The translations under genes were made by a program, and so were the position numbers. A stretch of 14,153 bases of DNA, taken from contig JBGPMO010000006.1 in NCBI GenBank assembly GCA_041487075.1, positions 1 to 14,153 of the forward strand, read 5' to 3'. Position 1 is the first letter of the stretch. Each line of letters opens with the position of its first letter. Of this stretch, positions 6,500 to 11,573 are shown one piece after another. Origin of the DNA: JBGPMO01 sp041487075 (GTDB lineage Bacteria; Patescibacteriota; Minisyncoccia; UBA6257; 1-14-0-10-40-38). The notes beneath the pieces are model-generated. The model was not told the origin of the DNA and ran no database searches. It worked only from the letters and a program-made list of their open reading frames with translations.

Positions 6500-6585
6500 A
6501 GAGATGCCCGCTGGTCCCCCATCCTTAAGTTGCTTTAGAGCTTACGCTCCTCGGCTTCCTAAAGGTTAGGAACCAGCGGGCGTGG
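6461..6585 (-). ncRNA. Candidate small structured RNA of unknown family
   Basis: This stretch of about 125 nt between the fibronectin gene and uvrC has the layout of an independent RNA gene. A promoter (6592-6620) would start transcription near 6585, four bases before a perfect 10-bp closing stem: GCCCGCTGGT (6581-6572) with ACCAGCGGGC (6515-6506). Inside are a hairpin with TTCCT pairing AGGAA around AACCTTT, and GAGC-GTAA-GCTC capped by a GNRA-type tetraloop. CCTT in the first loop can pair with AAGG before the closing stem, which would make a pseudoknot. The unit ends at the terminator 6461-6499. It does not match SRP, 6S, tmRNA, RNase P or the common riboswitch consensuses I can recall. 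The alternative is a 3' UTR or a cis-leader, but uvrC lies beyond the terminator, so a free RNA is favoured. Confidence 0.5.
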
Positions 6586-6591
6586 CCGATT

Positions 6592-6620
6592 ACTATAGCC
6601 CGCAGATTTTCATTTCTAAA
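6592..6620 (-). promoter_or_regulatory. Promoter upstream of the candidate RNA
   Basis: On the minus strand TTTAGA (6620-6615), a 17-nt spacer and TATAGT (6597-6592) make a sigma70-like promoter. It overlaps nothing coding; the fibronectin gene ends at 6629. A small ATTTTCATTT/AAATGAAAAT palindrome (about 6607-6627) surrounds the -35. Confidence 0.5.
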
Positions 6621-6628
6621 TGAAAATC

Positions 6629-7813
6629 CTATAGATTGTGTACCTGTATGATTGGCGAATAAGAACTCCCCCACTGATTATAAGCCTTAACACGATAAAA
6701 ATAGTCAGTATTCGGGGTGAGACTGCCATCAAGATAATAAGCAATTGGCGGAACTCCTTGGGCTTGGCCGATCTCAATAAAATTTGAGGAATTGTTTACG
6801 CTTCGCTCAACTCTATAGCCAGTCTCATTTGCAACATTCTGCCAAATGAGTAGAATCCTCGCGACACCCGGTGGCATCAAAGCGTTCCCATACGCTTCAA
6901 AAAAGGCAGGTGCCGCGGGAGGCGTCGGTGACGAATTCGAACCGACGGGGACTATAACGTCAACCGTATCACTCTCTGCGGTTGCAAACGAAGAAGTATC
7001 AGCAACTATTATATACCAATAATGAGTGTTGGGGACTATGGTACTATCAACTGCTGTCATGCGCCCAGTTCCTTTATGAGGTGAAAGAAAATAAAGAACT
7101 GTCGAATAGCCCCAGGGAGTATCTCCTCTCATAACATAAAAAGCAGTTTCATTTGTTGAATTATCTATCCATGAAATACTAACTTTCGTTGAATTCAATC
7201 CTGTTATCGTTAGATTCGAAGGTGGTATTGGCGCATTTGGAGGATATGGTGGCGCGAGTACAGTTTGGGTCGTAGAATAATTTGCGCCAGCATTATTGAA
7301 TGCTTTAATGCGATAATAATATGTGACATTTCCTTGAATTGATGCGTCGAGAAAATAAAAAGCATCAGCGGGAAGATTTGCTATCGGGAAAAAATTAACT
7401 CCATTAAGACTCCTTTCCACAACATATCCATCCTCATTATCCGGAGTATTATTCCATTGGAGGGAAATATAAATCTGGTATAAAGAAGGATAAGACGACG
7501 CACTGAAATATTGAGGGGCAACCGGTGGATTATATGGATTTGGCTGCTGTTTTAGATTCAAAGACGGAGCAGCAACAGCTTGACTGTTAAAAGTAAGAGG
7601 TGGCATAAGTTGTTGATGCGAAGGAGTAATCCATTGCAACCGAGGACCCTTTTCACTTACAATATTATTACCAGACAAGCCTAGCATCTTCCTAATATTT
7701 GAAGAGATAGAACTCACCATCGCAGGTTGACGCGATATTGAGCCCCAAAAAATAAATGCACCGAGAAACAATGCGGCAAAAATTGGGAGCAGAATTTTAT
7801 TAGTTTTACTCAT
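6629..7813 (-). CDS. Membrane-anchored protein with three fibronectin type III domains
   Basis: A 394-aa exported protein. A basic start (MSKTNK) and a membrane helix at about 7-26 (ILLPIFAALFLGAFIFWGSI) give a signal anchor. A low-complexity Pro/Gln/Asn linker runs to about 105. Three fibronectin type III units follow at about 108-193, 197-290 and 300-394. Each shows the core Trp of strand B (LQWNN, VSISWIDN, LLIWQNV), a GYxVERS or FYVMRGD strand and the YYYRIKA/HYWYIIVAD/YFYRVKAYN strand with conserved Tyr and Ala. Units 1 and 3 are closest to each other (ERS then N-rich turn then FFPI/FIEI). No enzyme domain is present, so adhesion, surface scaffolding or partner binding is the plausible role. 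The ATG lies six bases after a -10 box, which indicates a leaderless mRNA. No terminator is seen before the candidate RNA. Confidence 0.85.
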   Translation of the reverse strand: MSKTNKILLPIFAALFLGAFIFWGSISRQPAMVSSISSNIRKMLGLSGNNIVSEKGPRLQWITPSHQQLMPPLTFNSQAVAAPSLNLKQQPNPYNPPVAPQYFSASSYPSLYQIYISLQWNNTPDNEDGYVVERSLNGVNFFPIANLPADAFYFLDASIQGNVTYYYRIKAFNNAGANYSTTQTVLAPPYPPNAPIPPSNLTITGLNSTKVSISWIDNSTNETAFYVMRGDTPWGYSTVLYFLSPHKGTGRMTAVDSTIVPNTHYWYIIVADTSSFATAESDTVDVIVPVGSNSSPTPPAAPAFFEAYGNALMPPGVARILLIWQNVANETGYRVERSVNNSSNFIEIGQAQGVPPIAYYLDGSLTPNTDYFYRVKAYNQWGSSYSPIIQVHNL

Positions 7814-7819
7814 ACCAGT

Positions 7820-7847
7820 AGTGTACCCCCCCCCGACAGAAGCACAA
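7820..7847 (-). promoter_or_regulatory. Promoter of the fibronectin gene with G9 tract in its spacer
   Basis: TACACT (7825-7820) ends six bases before the ATG at 7813. The best -35, TTGTGC (7847-7842), is weak and 16 nt away. Nine G (C on the plus strand, 7826-7834) fill the downstream half of the spacer. Confidence 0.5.
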
Positions 7848-7880
7848 ATAAGGATGTGGATAACCTTTTAGTATGACGTG

Positions 7881-7910
7881 ATCCTGCTTTTCGGTTCTGT
7901 CGTGCAGGAT
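7881..7910. repeat. Short inverted repeat
   Basis: ATCCTGC (7881-7887) and GCAGGAT (7904-7910) form a 7-bp hairpin with a 16-base loop between the fibronectin promoter and the larger palindrome. No T-run follows on either strand, so it is not a normal terminator. Confidence 0.6.
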
Positions 7911-7944
7911 GCCTACCTACCGACAAGCGCATCAACTTTCTTGA

Positions 7945-8086
7945 GCCGACGCAGATATACTCACAGCGCGGCTCTGAGGCCGAACGGGCAGGGTGGTCCC
8001 GCCTTGGCGGGACCGAGCGAGGCCGATGCGCCAGCGAGAACTCACGCTGGGAGTTCGAGCGGTAGCGAGAGTATATCTGCGTCGGC
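7945..8086. repeat. 142-bp palindromic element with 18-bp terminal inverted repeats
   Basis: The ends are perfect 18-bp inverted copies (7945-7962 and 8069-8086). Inside is a perfect 9-bp hairpin GGTCCCGCC-TT-GGCGGGACC (about 7992-8011), a GAACTC/GAGTTC hairpin (8039-8056), and two direct copies of GAGGCCGA. The element is GC-rich, shows no coding potential, and sits four bases after the uvrA stop. It looks like a miniature inverted-repeat element or a folded RNA. No target-site duplication is obvious. The whole 7814-8090 interval holds no gene beyond this, the short inverted repeat and the promoter. Confidence 0.7.
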
Positions 8087-8090
8087 GATC

Positions 8091-10640
8091 CTATTTCAAT
8101 ACCTTCCGCAAGTATTCTCCAGTTGCGCTTCCCGAGCGCCGCGCAACGTCTTCAGGCGTGCCGGCAACCACTACTTTGCCGCCTTTCACTCCTCCATCAG
8201 GCCCAAGGTCAATGACCCAGTCTGCGGTCTTAATCACATCCAAATTGTGCTCAATCACCACCACCGTATTCCCCCGCTCCACCAACCGGTTCAAAACCTC
8301 AAGGAGCTTTGCCACATCGGCAAAATGAAGCCCGGTGGTTGGCTCGTCAAGCAAATAAAGCGTACGCCGCGTATCGCGCTTGCCAAGCTCGGAAGAAAGT
8401 TTGATCCTCTGCGCCTCGCCGCCCGAAAGCGTGGTTGCGGACTGCCCCAGTTGCAGATACCCAAGGCCCACCTCTTTTAAAATCACGAGCCGGTCATGCA
8501 GCCACGGAATGTCGTCGAAAAACGTGACTGCTTCCTCGATCGTCATCTGGAGCACGTCGTAGATATTCCGCTTTTTATACTCAACCTCGAGCGTTTCGCG
8601 ATCAAACCGCTTGCCCTTGCACACATCGCACTCCACATACACGGTCGGCAAAAAATGCATTTCAATCGCGATCACGCCATGGCCTTCGCAGTTTTCGCAC
8701 CGGCCGCCCGGCACGTTAAAGCTGAACCGGCCCGGCTTATACCCGCGCACGCGCGCGTCTTCGGTTGACGAAAAGAGATCGCGGATAAACGTCCACGCGC
8801 CCACATAGGTTGCCGGATTCGATCGCGGCGTCCTGCCAATCGGCGACTGATCGATATTAATAACGCGATTAATGTATCCAAGTCCGAGAATCGCGCTTGC
8901 CGTGCCCGGCTTGTAGTCTGCGCCGTTAAATTTGTTCGCGAGAAACTTATAGAGAACGTCGTAGACCAGCGTACTTTTGCCCGAACCAGAGACGCCGGTC
9001 ACTGCGGTAAAGCGCCGGAGCGGAATCGAAACATCAATGTTTTTTAAATTATTCGCGGACGCATCCTTAATTTTTATCATCTCATGCGTCTTTCCAATTT
9101 TCCGCCGATCTTTGGGCACGGAAATAAATTGCTTGCCGCGCAAATAATCGAGGGTGAGCGAATGTTTAGTCTTGTCTTTAAGAAGCTCTGGCATTTGCCC
9201 TTCTATTACAATTTTTCCGCCATGCACGCCAGCACCCGGGCCGATGTCTACTAAATAATCCGACTCGCGGATGGTTTCTTCATCGTGTTCAACCACGATG
9301 ATCGTGTTGCCGAGGTCACGGAGCTCGTGGAGAGTGTTCAACAGCTTCGCGTTGTCGCGCTGGTGAAGCCCGATAGTTGGTTCGTCTAAAATATAGAGCG
9401 TGCCCACAAGCCGCGAGCCGATTTGTGAGGCGAGTCGGATCCGTTGCGACTCACCGCCAGAGAGTGTTCCTGCTTTCCGGTTCAGCGTAAGATAATCGAG
9501 CCCGACATCAATCATAAATTTCAGCCGATTTTTAATTTCGCGGAGCGGCACTTCAGCGATCGTGAGCAGGGCGGCATCGGCTTTAGTCCCATGCGCAAGT
9601 CGCTTCCCCAGCTTTTCGAAAAATGCGTACGAATCGGCAATGGACTCACTGGTGACGGTGACGATGTTTTTGTTCTCAAGAAGTACATTCAAACTTTCTT
9701 CACGAAGCCGTTTCCCGCCGCACGTTACGCAAATTTTTTCTGACCACGGATTTTCAACGCCCAGTCCATGACATGTTTCGCAGGCGCCGTACGGACTATT
9801 GAACGAAAAGAGACGCGGTTCAATTTCCGGAAATGAAAATCCGTCATTCGGACACGTGAATTTTGCCGAGAGTGAAACTTCTTTGTCAGTGATAATCGTC
9901 ACCACTCCTTCGCCGTACTTCAAGGCGTGTTCAATCGCTTCTGAAAGGCGCAGGCGGTCGTCTTTTGTTTTGAAATCAAGGCCCGCGGGTATCCGATCTA
10001 CGACAAGATCGATATGGTGCGCTTTATACCGCGAGAGTTCCATGCGATCGCGGAGCGAGCGATATTCGTGGTCAACCCGCACTTCAGAAAATCCTGCATT
10101 CAAAAAGTCGTAGAGCATCTGATAGTATTCTCCTTTTCTGCCGCGCACGACCGGCGCCAAGATCACCATGTTTTTGCCTCCGCCCGCGGGCGCATTATTT
10201 TCTTTTGAAATTTGGATGGCGACATCTACAATCTCTTCGTTCGTCATTTTCTTGATTTCTCTGCCGCATTTCGGGCAAAACGGCTTTCCCGCGCGCGCAA
10301 AAAGCACGCGGAGATAATCATAAATTTCCGTGATGGTCGCAACGGTTGAGCGCGGATTTCCCGAATGGCTTTTCTGGTCAATCGAAATTGCCGGTGAAAG
10401 CCCTTCGATTTCATCAACGTCCGGCTTATCGAGCTTCCCTAAAAACTGCCGCGCATATGCTGAAAGCGATTCAATATACCGGCGTTGACCCTCGGCAAAA
10501 ATCGTATCAAACGCCAAGCTCGATTTCCCCGAGCCCGAAAGTCCGGTAAACACGATCATCTTGTCCCGCGGCAGCTCAAGATTGATGTTTTTAAGATTGT
10601 GTTCTCGCGCGCCTTTGATGATTATCTTGTTTTGTGCCAT
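8091..10640 (-). CDS. uvrA: UvrA, excinuclease ABC subunit A, lacking the insertion domain
   Basis: UvrA is the ATPase that finds lesions and loads UvrB. Visible parts: Walker A GLSGSGKS (33-40); UvrB-binding domain (about 122-245, with APVVRGRKGEYY and HHIDLVVDRI); zinc module 1 region (263-290, EPRLFSFNSPYGAC); ABC signature LSGGE (393-397) and Walker B LYILDEPTIGLH (415-426); second ATPase with GVSGSGKS (549-556), zinc module C648/C651/C671/C674, LSGGE (738-742) and LYLLDEPTTGLH (761-772). At 849 aa it is about 90 shorter than the E. coli protein. The gap is after GLG (292-294), where only about ten residues precede CVTCGGKRL (304-312), so the insertion domain is gone. Zinc module 1 reads C263-P-N-D266, without the second Cys. 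The UvrB-binding domain rules out class II UvrA. The start is the family-typical one (KIIIKGAREHNLKNI). No Shine-Dalgarno is seen. Confidence 0.97.
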   Translation of the reverse strand: MAQNKIIIKGAREHNLKNINLELPRDKMIVFTGLSGSGKSSLAFDTIFAEGQRRYIESLSAYARQFLGKLDKPDVDEIEGLSPAISIDQKSHSGNPRSTVATITEIYDYLRVLFARAGKPFCPKCGREIKKMTNEEIVDVAIQISKENNAPAGGGKNMVILAPVVRGRKGEYYQMLYDFLNAGFSEVRVDHEYRSLRDRMELSRYKAHHIDLVVDRIPAGLDFKTKDDRLRLSEAIEHALKYGEGVVTIITDKEVSLSAKFTCPNDGFSFPEIEPRLFSFNSPYGACETCHGLGVENPWSEKICVTCGGKRLREESLNVLLENKNIVTVTSESIADSYAFFEKLGKRLAHGTKADAALLTIAEVPLREIKNRLKFMIDVGLDYLTLNRKAGTLSGGESQRIRLASQIGSRLVGTLYILDEPTIGLHQRDNAKLLNTLHELRDLGNTIIVVEHDEETIRESDYLVDIGPGAGVHGGKIVIEGQMPELLKDKTKHSLTLDYLRGKQFISVPKDRRKIGKTHEMIKIKDASANNLKNIDVSIPLRRFTAVTGVSGSGKSTLVYDVLYKFLANKFNGADYKPGTASAILGLGYINRVINIDQSPIGRTPRSNPATYVGAWTFIRDLFSSTEDARVRGYKPGRFSFNVPGGRCENCEGHGVIAIEMHFLPTVYVECDVCKGKRFDRETLEVEYKKRNIYDVLQMTIEEAVTFFDDIPWLHDRLVILKEVGLGYLQLGQSATTLSGGEAQRIKLSSELGKRDTRRTLYLLDEPTTGLHFADVAKLLEVLNRLVERGNTVVVIEHNLDVIKTADWVIDLGPDGGVKGGKVVVAGTPEDVARRSGSATGEYLRKVLK

Positions 10641-10692
10641 TAGAATATGGAAATTGCCCCGCAGTTGCCTTTGTAGGGGGGGTCAATCGAGA

Positions 10693-10701
10693 AACATAGC
10701 A
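10693..10701 (-). promoter_or_regulatory. Possible extended -10 promoter of uvrA
   Basis: TGC-TATGTT (10701-10693) fits an extended -10 box and lies just beyond the terminator of the upstream gene, about 45 nt of leader before the uvrA ATG. The leader contains a C7 run (G on plus, 10676-10682). The evidence is weak, but the strong terminator upstream means uvrA needs a start somewhere here. Confidence 0.3.
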
Positions 10702-10710
10702 CAAGTTTTT

Positions 10711-10764
10711 AAAAATTAAAAGGCCCGTGGACTCACTCCCTTCTCGGAGAATGAATCCACGGGC
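10711..10764 (-). terminator. Strong intrinsic terminator after the 206-aa gene
   Basis: GCCCGTGGA (10764-10756) pairs with TCCACGGGC (10731-10723). Nine further pairs including G-T wobbles extend the stem to about 18 bp around a 6-base loop. On the minus strand it runs into CTTTTAATTTTT. It separates the 206-aa gene from uvrA. Two small hairpins (CCTGC/GCAGG near 10774-10791 and CGCGAG/CTCGCG near 10795-10820) lie between it and the stop codon. Confidence 0.88.
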
Positions 10765-10831
10765 GCAACTGTCCTGCCTCTCACAGCAGGTTCCGCGAGA
10801 AGCTTTCACACCGCTCGCGAATACTTAGAGT

Positions 10832-11452
10832 CTACTTGACCTCGACGAGCCAGAGCCAGCCGCCGCCGAAGTCGTCGTCGGTCCAATAGAAGTGCCCGTC
10901 ACCATCATCGCCCGACACGTACGGGAAGTTGACGCCCCCGACCGGGCCGACCCAGGAGGAATCGGCAACGCCCACGGGCCTTCCGGGAGCGCCTGAGAAC
11001 TTCTGCGTTGCGGCCTTTCTCCATTGGCCTTCCGGGATCGTGCCGTGCTTTCCGAGTTCGCGCTTCACTGACTCGAAGTTCTGCTGATAGCCGATCTCGA
11101 TGAGCTTGAATCGCTTGGTCACGGGCTTCGTGATCTCCTTCCCGGTGAAACGCCACTCCCTCAAGTTGCTGAAGCCGGTGTCACGCACCATCGCGAGGCC
11201 GGTGAAGGGCTTCTCCATGGTGAGTTCGAAGACTTCGCCGGGGGCGGGCCAAGCTGTCGTGCATTGGCTGCCTTCCATGAGAGGACCGCTCGGCTGTCTT
11301 GCTTCCCGCGGCCAGCAGGGTTGCTTCAGAACGAATTTCTTCAGTTCAGCCGCGTACGTAGGGCCTTCGCTGCCGACGAGCTTCAAGACCAGGTCGCCTA
11401 CCGCTCCACGAACCTCGTCGAGCGACAGCAAACCGATCATGCCTTCCGACAT
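10832..11452 (-). CDS. GC-rich hypothetical protein of a Patescibacteria-type family
   Basis: A 206-aa soluble protein, no signal or membrane helix. The N-terminal part (about 8-50: SLDEVRGAVGDLVLKLVGSEG, then AELKKFVLKQPCWP) and the C-terminal Trp/Gly/Asp-rich part (about 155-206: PVGVADSSW, FPYV, GHFYWTDDDFGGGWLWLVEV) resemble, from memory, abundant uncharacterised proteins of CPR genomes that start with an EVR...LVxKL segment and end in a WxW motif. No catalytic motif is apparent. It differs from its neighbours in every expression signal: consensus promoter, hairpin at the 5' end of the mRNA, AAAGGAG six bases before the ATG, and a strong terminator. Its codons are also clearly richer in G+C. 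It sits between uvrB and uvrA as a separate transcription unit. High expression or recent transfer fits; a link to DNA repair is not shown. Confidence 0.8.
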   Translation of the reverse strand: MSEGMIGLLSLDEVRGAVGDLVLKLVGSEGPTYAAELKKFVLKQPCWPREARQPSGPLMEGSQCTTAWPAPGEVFELTMEKPFTGLAMVRDTGFSNLREWRFTGKEITKPVTKRFKLIEIGYQQNFESVKRELGKHGTIPEGQWRKAATQKFSGAPGRPVGVADSSWVGPVGGVNFPYVSGDDGDGHFYWTDDDFGGGWLWLVEVK

Positions 11453-11458
11453 GGTCAG

Positions 11459-11465
11459 CTCCTTT
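11459..11465 (-). promoter_or_regulatory. Strong Shine-Dalgarno of the 206-aa gene
   Basis: AAAGGAG (11465-11459) lies six bases before the ATG at 11452. It fixes the start and is unusual here, since most other genes in the window have no recognisable ribosome-binding site. Confidence 0.85.
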
Positions 11466-11506
11466 ATGGTAATATGACAAACCTTTTGTTCGGCTCGGTA
11501 ATGCCG

Positions 11507-11529
11507 GCATCTTTCACTTTGAAAGATGC
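11507..11529 (-). promoter_or_regulatory. 5'-end mRNA hairpin before the 206-aa gene
   Basis: GCATCTTTCA (11529-11520) and TGAAAGATGC (11516-11507) form a perfect 10-bp stem with a 3-base loop. The promoter predicts a transcript start near 11530, so the stem would begin within a base or two of the 5' end, like known mRNA-stabilising 5' hairpins. Confidence 0.7.
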
Positions 11530-11536
11530 TAACAAG

Positions 11537-11565
11537 ATACTAGCTTATTACTGTAAGCTTGTCAA
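11537..11565 (-). promoter_or_regulatory. Consensus sigma70 promoter of the 206-aa gene
   Basis: TTGACA (11565-11560), a 17-nt spacer and TAGTAT (11542-11537). It begins nine bases after the uvrB stop, so the hypothetical gene is transcribed independently of uvrB. No terminator for uvrB is visible before it. Confidence 0.88.
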
Positions 11566-11573
11566 ATCTTTAC

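Noticed and set aside
6461..6585. SRP RNA, 6S RNA, tmRNA or a common riboswitch
   Set aside because: None of the conserved core strings I know (for example the SRP GGAAG/AGCAG loop) is present; left as an unassigned RNA.
7878..8480. 200-codon plus-strand frame over the palindrome and the uvrA end
   Set aside because: It runs through an inverted repeat and then antisense to the conserved uvrA C-terminus; no promoter or ribosome-binding site.
8091..10640. Class II UvrA (UvrA2) because of the short length
   Set aside because: The UvrB-binding domain is present; the missing part is the insertion domain instead.
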